NCBI GenBank assembly: GCA_036272735.1
Contig: DATAYF010000676.1
Location: 1 to 18,888, forward strand
Direction: 5' to 3'
Length of the DNA: 18,888 nt
DNA from: DATAYF01 sp036272735
Lineage (GTDB): Bacteria > Chloroflexota > Ktedonobacteria > Ktedonobacterales > Ktedonobacteraceae
Under the pieces are notes generated by a model. That model made no database searches and was not told the DNA's origin. It saw nothing but the letters and a program-made list of their open reading frames with translations. This document shows, in pieces, positions 1-6,153 of this stretch (positions are counted from its first letter, which is position 1; each line of letters begins with the position of its first letter). The translations under genes and the position numbers were made by a program.

Positions 1-828
1 CCAACGTTTACTCGTTTTGTCGAGGAAGAGCCTGACTGCCATGTAGATCAGAATACCACCGAGCACGATTGCTGCTGTCAGGTAAATGTAGCCCATGGCG
101 TGCATAACGAAGAGAATCAGCGTGACCCCTAATAGTAAGAACGAGTACAGCAGGATCTGTTTGCGTGTTTCATCCTCGCCCATCACCACTGGCAGCATAG
201 GGATGTTGGCCTTGGCGTAGTCTTTCTGGATCAACAGCGAAAGCGCCCAGAAGTGCGGTGGCGTCCAATAGAAAATAATGGCGAAAAGCCAGATGGCCGC
301 AAGACTGACCGAATTAGTGACCGCTGCCCAACCGACGAGGACCGGAACTGCCCCGGCAGCTCCGCCGATCACGATATTCTGTACGCTGTTGCGTTTCAGA
401 CCAAGCGTGTAAACGAAAACATAAAAGAGAATAGCCGCGAAGGCGAGCCCGGCGCTGAGCAGATTAACAAAGGCCCACAGGACTGCAAATGATCCGATGC
501 CCAGAACGATGCCGAAGATCAGGGCGCGGCGCGGCGAAACTTTCCCGGCCGGTATCGAGCGGCGTTGCGTGCGGCCCATCAGTTGATCGATATCGCGATC
601 AATGTAGCAATTAATGCAGTTCGCACTGCCCGCTGCCATTGCACCGCCGAGCAAGGTAGCAATCACGAGACCAAGTGAAGGAAAACCACGATAGGCAATC
701 GCCATAGCCGCCAGCGTTGTGCCAAGCAGGAGCACGGTCACGTGCGGCTTAATTAAGTTCACGTAACTCGCAATGGTTTGGCGAATGGGGCTAACCTCTT
801 TGGGAGTGTGTTCCTCGGTTGTAATCAT
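1..828 (-). CDS. ctaB: Protoheme IX farnesyltransferase (heme O synthase), 3' end outside window
   Basis: Integral membrane prenyltransferase that joins a farnesyl group to heme b to make heme O, the precursor of the heme A used by the oxidase encoded divergently next to it. The minus-strand frame is open from an ATG at 828 through the window edge (276 codons); about 15-30 residues are probably missing, since the family is near 300 aa. Seen directly: the first prenyl-diphosphate/Mg motif NCINCYIDRDIDQLMGRT followed by QRRSIPAG, the second conserved region WTPPHFWALSLLI followed by DYAKANIPMLPVVMGE, and many hydrophobic segments. A GGAAAG sequence lies about 12 nt before the ATG. The gene is transcribed away from coxB, and its promoter carries one of the four shared operator arrays (909-972). 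No ctaA (heme A synthase) is in the window. Identification is secure; only the C-terminus is unseen. Confidence 0.95.
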   Translation of the reverse strand, partial: MITTEEHTPKEVSPIRQTIASYVNLIKPHVTVLLLGTTLAAMAIAYRGFPSLGLVIATLLGGAMAAGSANCINCYIDRDIDQLMGRTQRRSIPAGKVSPRRALIFGIVLGIGSFAVLWAFVNLLSAGLAFAAILFYVFVYTLGLKRNSVQNIVIGGAAGAVPVLVGWAAVTNSVSLAAIWLFAIIFYWTPPHFWALSLLIQKDYAKANIPMLPVVMGEDETRKQILLYSFLLLGVTLILFVMHAMGYIYLTAAIVLGGILIYMAVRLFLDKTSKRW

Positions 829-908
829 CAAAATCTTCGCTTTCCGAATGTAAGAAGATAGAGTTATCTGGTCATTGGCGTATTGCCAGAGATAATTCGA
901 CGTATCCT

Positions 909-972
909 ATTGTCGTTTTCTTTCCTGATACCTGCCTTGCAAGGATAAAGCCTAACCTTACAATTGCCTGAA
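909..972 (-). promoter_or_regulatory. Shared operator array and promoter for ctaB
   Basis: Read on the minus strand from 972 downward: TTCAGG (972-967) and GTAAGG (961-956) form the conserved element TTCAGGCAATTGTAAGGT. A second pair, GCAAGG (940-935) and ATCAGG (929-924), also has 11-bp spacing. Nine bases later comes a -10-like GACAAT (914-909). There is no good -35 hexamer at the expected place; the second half-site pair occupies it. This predicts a start near 902 and a leader of about 75 nt before the ctaB ATG. The same geometry recurs at 1177, 8143 and 9840. Function as a transcription-factor site is inferred. Confidence 0.72.
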
Positions 973-993
973 TGCAGAGACTTGTGCGCCAGG

Positions 994-1016
994 ACGACCT
1001 CCCTTGCGGGGGTCGT
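994..1016. repeat. Small GC-rich hairpin in the ctaB-coxB intergenic region
   Basis: ACGACC-T-CCC (994-1003) pairs with GGG-GGTCGT (1008-1016) around the loop TTGC, with one bulged T. It is flanked by outer complementary hexamers GCCAGG (988-993) and CCTGGC (1028-1033). It lies between the two divergent operators and upstream of a candidate promoter. Role unknown. Confidence 0.4.
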
Positions 1017-1022
1017 GCCCTC

Positions 1023-1051
1023 TTGTCCCTGGCTTCCACTCCTGCTATAGT
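1023..1051 (+). promoter_or_regulatory. Candidate sigma-70-type promoter
   Basis: TTGTCC (1023-1028), a 17-bp spacer and TATAGT (1046-1051) match the housekeeping -35/-10 consensus well (4/6 and 5/6). A transcript starting near 1058 would run through the long hairpin at 1082-1142 towards coxB. It could be a second, operator-independent cox promoter or the promoter of a short structured RNA. Predicted from sequence only. Confidence 0.4.
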
Positions 1052-1081
1052 ATGTACGAACAAGAATTAGAAGAGCCAGTC

Positions 1082-1142
1082 TGGTGACATGGTACTGAGG
1101 ATGGGTCGCCAAAGACGACTCATCCTCAGTACCATGTCACCA
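1082..1142. repeat. Long near-perfect inverted repeat (27-bp arms)
   Basis: Arms 1082-1108 and 1116-1142 are complementary over 27 bp with a single G·T pair (1104/1120) around a 7-nt loop. Neither strand has a T-run after the stem, so this is not a simple intrinsic terminator. It sits between the divergent ctaB and coxB operators. If transcribed from the candidate promoter at 1023-1051 it would form a very stable RNA hairpin about 25 nt into the transcript. Confidence 0.85.
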
Positions 1143-1176
1143 TGAAGAACTGTTTCAGGCGATGCAACCTGTACTA

Positions 1177-1240
1177 TTCAGGCTACTGTAAGGTCCATTT
1201 CAGAGGCTGTAAGCCTCATGTTAGGGTAGCTGGCTACACT
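1177..1240 (+). promoter_or_regulatory. Shared operator array and promoter for the cox operon
   Basis: TTCAGG (1177-1182) and GTAAGG (1188-1193) make the conserved element. The second pair is GTAAGC (1209-1214) and GTTAGG (1220-1225), and a -10-like TACACT (1235-1240) follows after 9 bp. Extra half-sites are present: TTCAGA at 1199-1204, midway between the pairs, and TTCAGG at 1154-1159, just upstream, so this is the densest of the four arrays. Predicted start near 1247, giving a leader of about 78 nt to the coxB GTG. Binding by an OmpR-type regulator is inferred from the 11-bp direct-repeat phasing. Confidence 0.75.
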
Positions 1241-1324
1241 ACATCAATCAATACAGTGGGAAGAATGTCGATTTTATCATGACATTATCGCCTATCGTCA
1301 AACAACTGTTTAGGAGATTTAGAC

Positions 1325-2467
1325 GTGAGGACGCCTTTATTCCAGAGGATAAAGCGCTGGGCACCGGGTTCGGCCGCCGCAGTGCTGCTCTCCTCATTTC
1401 TCTTAGCCGCGTGTGGTGAAAACTCACCTTCTGTTCTAAACACCGCGGGTCCTGTGGCGCAAGATGAAAGCTCGGTATTCTGGGTTATCCTGGTTATCGC
1501 TGTGATCGTCTTTGTGCTGGTGGAAGGTGCGCTGGTCTACTCTATTTTTCACTTTCGCGAACGGCCGGGCATGGAGGGGGTAGCCCCCAAACAGATTCAT
1601 GGCAATACCAGGCTAGAGATGCTCTGGACCATTGCTCCTATGATCATCCTGTTCATCGTGCTGTTCTTCACGATCCGTGGCCTGTTCCAGGTTGCGCCTG
1701 ACGCGGAGCCGAAGAGCGCCAATACAGTGACGGTTGAGGTCGATGCACACCAGTGGTGGTGGGGATTTTATTATCCCAAGTACAACATCGAGACCGCCGA
1801 TACGCTGCACGTGCCAGCCAATACAGATATCCACGTAGATCTTTATTCCAACAATGTAATCCATAGCTTCTGGGTGCCTGCTCTGTTCGGTAAAACGGAT
1901 GTGATTCCAGGCCACAACAATACGAAGTGGTTCTCGGCGGATTCCAGTGCTGTTGGGAAAGAGTATCTTGGTCTCTGTGCTGAGTATTGTGGGACGCAGC
2001 ACGGCAATATGCGCTTTAGCGTGCATGTTGACTCGGCCGATCAGTTTCAGTCGTGGGTGACGCAGCAACAGCAGGCAGCGGCCAAGCCAGCGAATGGTTC
2101 GCTTGCCGCGCAGGGTCAGAAGATCTTCCAGGCGCAATGCACAACCTGTCATGGCATCGTTGGGGTCGATATTAATTCGCCATCCGCCGTCCAGGATTAC
2201 GCGCAGGCTTGTGATGATCCCAATGCGAAGTGTCGGGTTGGTCCGAACCTGACCCATTTTGGCAGTCGCTCATTGATCGCTGGTGGTGTGCTGACCAATA
2301 ATAAAGAGTCATGCGACCCCAATGATCCGAACTTGCTGAAAGATTGTAACCTTGCGCAATGGCTCAATGATCCTCAGGGCGTCAAGCCGGGCAATGATAT
2401 GCAGATCGGGTCGCTTTCTCAAAATCAGATCAAGTCTCTAGTGGCTTATCTGGAGGGCTTACAATGA
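1325..2467 (+). CDS. coxB: Cytochrome c oxidase subunit II with fused cytochrome c domain (caa3 type)
   Basis: Receives electrons through a built-in cytochrome c and passes them via the binuclear CuA centre to subunit I. The 380 aa comprise: a lipoprotein signal with lipobox LLAAC (Cys30); two membrane helices (about 51-75 and 97-120); the aromatic electron-entry patch QWWWGFYY (143-150); and a CuA cupredoxin domain with His180, then CAEYCGTQHGNM giving Cys218, Glu220, Cys222, His226 and Met229. A C-terminal class I cytochrome c domain carries CTTCH (272-276) and a likely axial Met359 in PGNDM. Four extra cysteines (296, 303, 330, 341) lie in insertions of the cytochrome domain and may form disulfides. 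The GTG start has AGGAG 8 nt upstream. First gene of the cox operon, driven by the array at 1177-1240. Confidence 0.97.
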   Translation: MRTPLFQRIKRWAPGSAAAVLLSSFLLAACGENSPSVLNTAGPVAQDESSVFWVILVIAVIVFVLVEGALVYSIFHFRERPGMEGVAPKQIHGNTRLEMLWTIAPMIILFIVLFFTIRGLFQVAPDAEPKSANTVTVEVDAHQWWWGFYYPKYNIETADTLHVPANTDIHVDLYSNNVIHSFWVPALFGKTDVIPGHNNTKWFSADSSAVGKEYLGLCAEYCGTQHGNMRFSVHVDSADQFQSWVTQQQQAAAKPANGSLAAQGQKIFQAQCTTCHGIVGVDINSPSAVQDYAQACDDPNAKCRVGPNLTHFGSRSLIAGGVLTNNKESCDPNDPNLLKDCNLAQWLNDPQGVKPGNDMQIGSLSQNQIKSLVAYLEGLQ

Positions 2468-2522
2468 CCCTATTCGCCTGGTCCATTTGTGCTTGTGAGG
2501 CTAGATACTGGAGGGATTACAT

Positions 2523-4217
2523 ATGGCAACCCGCACGATAGCGGATGGTGTAACAACAACACCAGTTATTCGTAAAAGAAGCTTTAGCGAGAGCTATGTT
2601 GGTCAGTGGATAACCACGACCGATCATAAACAGCTCGGACTGATGTACATCATCCTTGGCTTCTTTTTCTTCCTGGTGGGCGGTATGGAGGCTCTCCTGA
2701 TCCGCACCCAGTTGGCCGAGCCTAATGGGAAAGTGCTCGACCCTGAGACCTACAACCAGATCTTTACGATGCACGGCACGACCATGATCTTTTTGTTCGT
2801 GATTCCGATGTTGTCGGGTTTTGGAAACTACGTTGTGCCATTGATGATCGGCGCACGCGATATGGCCTTCCCCCGTATGAACGCCTTCGGCTTCTGGGCG
2901 GTGCTCTTTGGCGGCCTGTTCATGCAGTCCAGCTTTGCCCTGAACGCCGCTCCAAACGGTGGCTGGTTCATGTACGCGCCTTTGAGCGAAATCGCGGCCG
3001 GTTGTAACCATGCTTATACCTGCACGCCTGGTATGAATGCCGATTTCTGGCTGCTCGGTACCACGTTGCTCGGCATTTCGTCGATTGCCAGTGCGCTGAA
3101 CTTTGTGGTGACGATCTTTAAGATGCGTGCGCCTGGCATGAGCATCAACCGTATGCCGATTTTCGCGTGGATGGTGCTTGTGCAGTCATTCCTGTTGCTC
3201 TTCGCGCTGCCTAGTTTGACGACTGCTAGCGTGTTGTTGCTGATGGACCGCCATGCTGGCACGCACTTCTACCAGTATACGAATGGTGGTGATCCGCTGC
3301 TCTGGCAGCACCTGTTCTGGTCGTTTGGTCACCCCGAAGTCTATATCCTGATTCTCCCGGCGTTCGGTATCATTTCTGAGGTGCTGCCGGTCTTCTCGCG
3401 CAAACCGATTTTCGGCTACACCTTCGTGGCCTGGTCCGGTGTGGCCATTGGTTTCCTGAGCTTTACTGTGTGGGCACACCACATGTTTGCGGTTGGTTTG
3501 CCACCGGTCGCGCAGGCTTTCTTCGCGACCAGCACCACGTTGATCGCTATTCCGACCGCGGTGAAGATCTTCAACTGGGTCGCGACCGTCTATGGTGGTA
3601 AGATCAGCTTGAAGACGCCGATGCTCTTTGCGCTGGGCTTTGTGGCGATGTTCCTGGTCGGTGGTTTGAATGGCGTGGCCCTGGCCGTGGTGCCGTTCGA
3701 CTACCAGGTAACGGATACATACTTCGTCGTGGCGCACATTCACTATGTGCTCTTCGGTGGTACCGTCTTTGCCGTCTTCTCGGGACTCTATTACTGGTTC
3801 CCCAAGTTCACGGGCAAAATCTTCAACGAGCGATTGGGGCAGGTCCATTTCTGGTTGACGCTGATCGGTATCAACCTGACCTTCTTCCCCATGCACATGC
3901 TGGGCCTGCTGGGTATGCCGCGTCGCGTTTATACCTATCCTGGCAACCTTGGTTGGAATGATATGAACTTGCTGGCCTCCATCGGTGCCTTTGTGATCGG
4001 CGCGTCGGTTCTGGTCTTCCTGTACAACTTCCTGGTCACGCTGAAGAAGGGCGAGAAGGTTGGTACCGATCCGTGGGATGCCTTCACGCTGGAATGGGAT
4101 ACGGCTTCACCCCCCAAGAAGTACAACTTCTTGACGATCCCTGTGGTGCGTAGCCGCCGCCCGTTCTATGATAAGAAGAACCCCGAAATCGCTGATTGGA
4201 AGTCGGTTATTCACTAG
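2523..4217 (+). CDS. coxA: Cytochrome c oxidase subunit I
   Basis: Catalytic core of the oxidase, holding heme a and the heme a3-CuB oxygen-reduction site and pumping protons. The 564 aa contain the family ligands: His84 (MHGTTM, heme a), His270 with Tyr274 in GHPEVY (CuB and the cross-linked tyrosine), His319-His320 (CuB), and His405/His407 in VVAHIHYV (heme a3 and heme a). Glu272 of GHPEVY and Asp113 in ARDMAFPR mark the D proton channel, so this is an A1-type enzyme. About twelve hydrophobic segments are visible. The ATG is preceded by GGAGGG 7 nt upstream. It lies 55 nt after coxB in the same operon. Confidence 0.98.
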   Translation: MATRTIADGVTTTPVIRKRSFSESYVGQWITTTDHKQLGLMYIILGFFFFLVGGMEALLIRTQLAEPNGKVLDPETYNQIFTMHGTTMIFLFVIPMLSGFGNYVVPLMIGARDMAFPRMNAFGFWAVLFGGLFMQSSFALNAAPNGGWFMYAPLSEIAAGCNHAYTCTPGMNADFWLLGTTLLGISSIASALNFVVTIFKMRAPGMSINRMPIFAWMVLVQSFLLLFALPSLTTASVLLLMDRHAGTHFYQYTNGGDPLLWQHLFWSFGHPEVYILILPAFGIISEVLPVFSRKPIFGYTFVAWSGVAIGFLSFTVWAHHMFAVGLPPVAQAFFATSTTLIAIPTAVKIFNWVATVYGGKISLKTPMLFALGFVAMFLVGGLNGVALAVVPFDYQVTDTYFVVAHIHYVLFGGTVFAVFSGLYYWFPKFTGKIFNERLGQVHFWLTLIGINLTFFPMHMLGLLGMPRRVYTYPGNLGWNDMNLLASIGAFVIGASVLVFLYNFLVTLKKGEKVGTDPWDAFTLEWDTASPPKKYNFLTIPVVRSRRPFYDKKNPEIADWKSVIH

Positions 4218-4278
4218 TGGTTGCACACGAGTCATCATTTTGGATGACGACCCTGGATCATAAATAAAGAGGTAAACG

Positions 4279-4626
4279 GTGTCTCAAGAGCAGCTTAAAC
4301 CAATTGAACAGCAAGGACCGGATGCAGAAGATGAGGTCAAGGCTTCTTCCTCGCAAGAGGAGGGGCCTGTGGCGGACGCGGCGACTCCGAACACGGAAGA
4401 TACCACTACCACTACCACATCAACTCTTCCGAAGAAGAAGCGTGTGAAGAAGGCGCTACTGGTGGATGAGAAGGCGATTAGCCCTCATCCCAGCTACTGG
4501 CCTCTGGCGCTGGCTTTCTCGCTGGCTGTGCTGCTTCTGGGAGCGGTCACCAATCTGATCATCCTGGGGGTTGGCGTCTTGCTGATTATCGTGTCGATCA
4601 TCGGCTGGATTACTGAACGTCGCTAA
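4279..4626 (+). CDS. Cytochrome c oxidase subunit IV-like small membrane protein
   Basis: 115 aa with a GTG start (AAGAGG 6 nt upstream). The first 70 residues are acidic and low in complexity, rich in Glu, Ser and a run of Thr, then a basic KKKRVKK patch. The C-terminal 45 residues hold two closely spaced membrane helices (about 73-90 and 92-110) ending in GWITERR. Position between coxA and coxC and this architecture fit the small accessory subunit IV of bacterial aa3/caa3 oxidases. Such subunits diverge strongly, so the assignment rests mainly on context. Confidence 0.7.
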   Translation: MSQEQLKPIEQQGPDAEDEVKASSSQEEGPVADAATPNTEDTTTTTTSTLPKKKRVKKALLVDEKAISPHPSYWPLALAFSLAVLLLGAVTNLIILGVGVLLIIVSIIGWITERR

Positions 4627-4630
4627 AAGC

Positions 4631-4662
4631 AGGTACGTTATGCCGGAAGGTGTGACGTACCT
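4631..4662 (+). other. RNA hairpin with GGAA (GNRA) tetraloop between subunit IV and coxC
   Basis: AGGTACGTTATGCC (4631-4644) can pair with GGTGTGACGTACCT (4649-4662) over 14 positions, several of them G·T wobbles, closed by a GGAA tetraloop. It lies in the 57-nt gap before coxC, with the coxC ribosome-binding site (AGGGAG, 4671-4676) just after it. No T-run follows, so a role in mRNA stability or differential translation is more likely than termination. Confidence 0.5.
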
Positions 4663-4683
4663 CTGGAGATAGGGAGTTTTGCT

Positions 4684-5331
4684 ATGAGTGCTGCTCATGG
4701 TGAGCAGGTAAGGGTCCTGGAAGAGCATGGCATAGAGACCACCGGGCGCAGCCCCGAGTGGTGGGGCATGATGTTTTTCATCACTTCCGAGGCGCTGATC
4801 TTTGCAAATTTGATCGCCGCATATCTCTACCTGGAGATTCGTGGCAATTTAGGTGTTCGCTGGGCCACGCCCTGGGTGCTGCCCAGTGGTGGTCATCTGG
4901 AGTATGCGTATCCGGCATTCAACACGCTGATCCTGATTATCAGTAGTGGTTGGATGCATCTGTCCGGCATGGCCTCGCGTAAGGGCAATATGAAGGCTGC
5001 GGCGCGCTGGCTCATATTAACGATTGTCTTTGGTGTGATCTTCCTGGGCGGACAGGTGTACGAGTACATCGGCCTGTACCACGGGGGCTTCAACCTACAA
5101 TACAAAGCCTTTGGCTCGGCCTTCTTCCTGCTGACCGGTTTCCACGGCCTGCACGTAACCATCGGTGCGACATTCCTGCTGATTCTGCTCATTCGCACCA
5201 TGCGCGGCGACTTTACTGCCAAGAAACGTTTTGCCCTGGAAGCGGGTGAGATGTACTGGCACTTCGTCGATATTGTGTGGGTGGTGGTGTTCAGTACCGT
5301 GTATTTGCTGCCCCTGTTGATGGTGAAATAA
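4684..5331 (+). CDS. coxC: Cytochrome c oxidase subunit III
   Basis: Non-catalytic core subunit that stabilises subunit I and supports sustained proton uptake. The 215 aa contain five membrane helices as in short bacterial subunit III, without the two extra N-terminal helices of the mitochondrial form. Motifs seen: EWWGMMFFITSEALIF (25-40, with the conserved Glu36), FHGLHVTIGA (153-162) and WHFVDIVWVVVF (192-203). The ATG has AGGGAG 7 nt upstream. Last gene of the cox operon; a hairpin terminator follows at 5359. Confidence 0.96.
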   Translation: MSAAHGEQVRVLEEHGIETTGRSPEWWGMMFFITSEALIFANLIAAYLYLEIRGNLGVRWATPWVLPSGGHLEYAYPAFNTLILIISSGWMHLSGMASRKGNMKAAARWLILTIVFGVIFLGGQVYEYIGLYHGGFNLQYKAFGSAFFLLTGFHGLHVTIGATFLLILLIRTMRGDFTAKKRFALEAGEMYWHFVDIVWVVVFSTVYLLPLLMVK

Positions 5332-5358
5332 GCAAGCACCGGATACGCAAGGTGTTTT

Positions 5359-5395
5359 ATTTGGCCTGGCATCCTCTAAAGGTGCCAGGCCAAAT
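5359..5395 (+). terminator. Terminator-like hairpin after the cox operon
   Basis: Perfect 13-bp arms ATTTGGCCTGGCA (5359-5371) and TGCCAGGCCAAAT (5383-5395) with an 11-nt loop, 28 nt after the coxC stop. The T-tract is short (TT after the arm, then GTC), so termination may be partial. Confidence 0.65.
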
Positions 5396-5550
5396 TTGTC
5401 ACAAAATAGGGACGTGACCCGTTCCCTAAGTGACACCCGTCTCTAAAAATGGAAATGTGTTGTGAGCAGTAATATGTTAGAATAAGTAGATACGTCAGGA
5501 TGGAACAAGGAGACGCAGGTTCTACATAGGCGATAGAAAGGATTGGGTCG

Positions 5551-5964
5551 ATGAAAGAAGTGACACCCAAAGATGGGAGCACCACCATATCTGGTTCTGG
5601 CCGTTCGCGAGCGCACAAACGACGGCTGGTCACCCACTGCTCGGTATGTACCTGTCGCATCTGGTTCGAGCCTTATTATGTGACAGAACCCGAAGAGGTA
5701 GCGGAGCCACGCCTTTCGTGGACGTTGTGCAAGGGTTGTTACCATGCCCTTTTGTCCCAACTGCGACAATCTCCAGTGCATTCTCCTTTGCGCCTGCGTG
5801 TTGCCATGGGTCTTGTGGCCGCTGAGCGCTGGCCCCAGGCCTACCCTACGCTGGTCAAGAATTATATTTATGACCGAAGATGGATCGTCTTTATCGCGAC
5901 CTTCCTGGTTATCGCCATGCTGCTCCACCTGGTTATTATCGTGATGATTGCTGGCATGCGATAA
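5551..5964 (+). CDS. Small zinc-ribbon-like membrane protein, function unknown
   Basis: 137 aa with no family that I recognise. The N-terminal half has two cysteine pairs, CSVC with an extra Cys (30, 33, 35) and CKGC (60-63), about 27 residues apart. This looks like a zinc ribbon or other metal site. A single membrane helix ends the protein (about 112-134, WIVFIATFLVIAMLLHLVII), so the cysteine domain is probably cytosolic on a tail anchor. The ATG is preceded by AAAGGA about 9 nt upstream. It is isolated between two terminators (5359 and 5976), so it is probably monocistronic; a TAGAAT at 5478-5483 could be its -10. No shared operator lies upstream. Its place among respiration genes is the only hint of role. 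Confidence 0.75.
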   Translation: MKEVTPKDGSTTISGSGRSRAHKRRLVTHCSVCTCRIWFEPYYVTEPEEVAEPRLSWTLCKGCYHALLSQLRQSPVHSPLRLRVAMGLVAAERWPQAYPTLVKNYIYDRRWIVFIATFLVIAMLLHLVIIVMIAGMR

Positions 5965-5975
5965 GAGAATTTATT

Positions 5976-6035
5976 GACATAGAGATGAGGGTGTATGGGG
6001 CCCGGCCCCATACACCCTCATCTCTATGTCTTTTT
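5976..6035 (+). terminator. Strong intrinsic terminator with 26-bp perfect stem
   Basis: Arms 5976-6001 and 6005-6030 are perfectly complementary over 26 bp with a CCG loop, followed at once by TTTTT. It starts 11 nt after the preceding stop codon. The stem is far longer than usual for a bacterial terminator. Confidence 0.92.
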
Positions 6036-6077
6036 GTTGGTCTTTTGGGCTAGCGATTACGCAAGGTTGAATTATTT

Positions 6078-6086
6078 TGCTAAAAT
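6078..6086 (+). promoter_or_regulatory. Candidate extended -10 promoter for the kinase-regulator gene
   Basis: TGCTAAAAT (6078-6086) matches an extended -10 (TGn plus 5/6 of TATAAT). Upstream, TTACGC at 6057 is a poor -35, as is usual for extended -10 promoters. The predicted leader is about 60 nt. None of the shared operator elements is here, so the regulator gene seems to be expressed independently of its proposed targets. Confidence 0.4.
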
Positions 6087-6153
6087 AGGATTGGTTAAAT
6101 TTTCTAATAATCATCTGAACGTCTTTATTTGCGTATAAGGTGGGAAAGGGGTC

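Noticed and set aside
1082..1142. The 27-bp hairpin as an intrinsic terminator for an upstream gene
   Set aside because: No T-run follows on either strand, and the flanking genes diverge, so no transcript is known to end there.
5413..5440. GTGAC repeats and AGGGA/TCCCT partial palindrome after the cox operon
   Set aside because: The arms are short and imperfect, with no consistent spacing; not distinguishable from chance.
5494..5510. GTCAGG and ACAAGG at 11-bp spacing upstream of the 5551 gene, resembling the shared operator
   Set aside because: Only the weak half-site pattern is present. The conserved 18-bp core, second pair and -10 are missing, so chance is the best explanation.
5443..5928. 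Minus-strand open frame opposite the zinc-ribbon gene
   Set aside because: The plus-strand gene has a ribosome-binding site, paired cysteines, a membrane helix and a terminator; the reverse frame has none of these.
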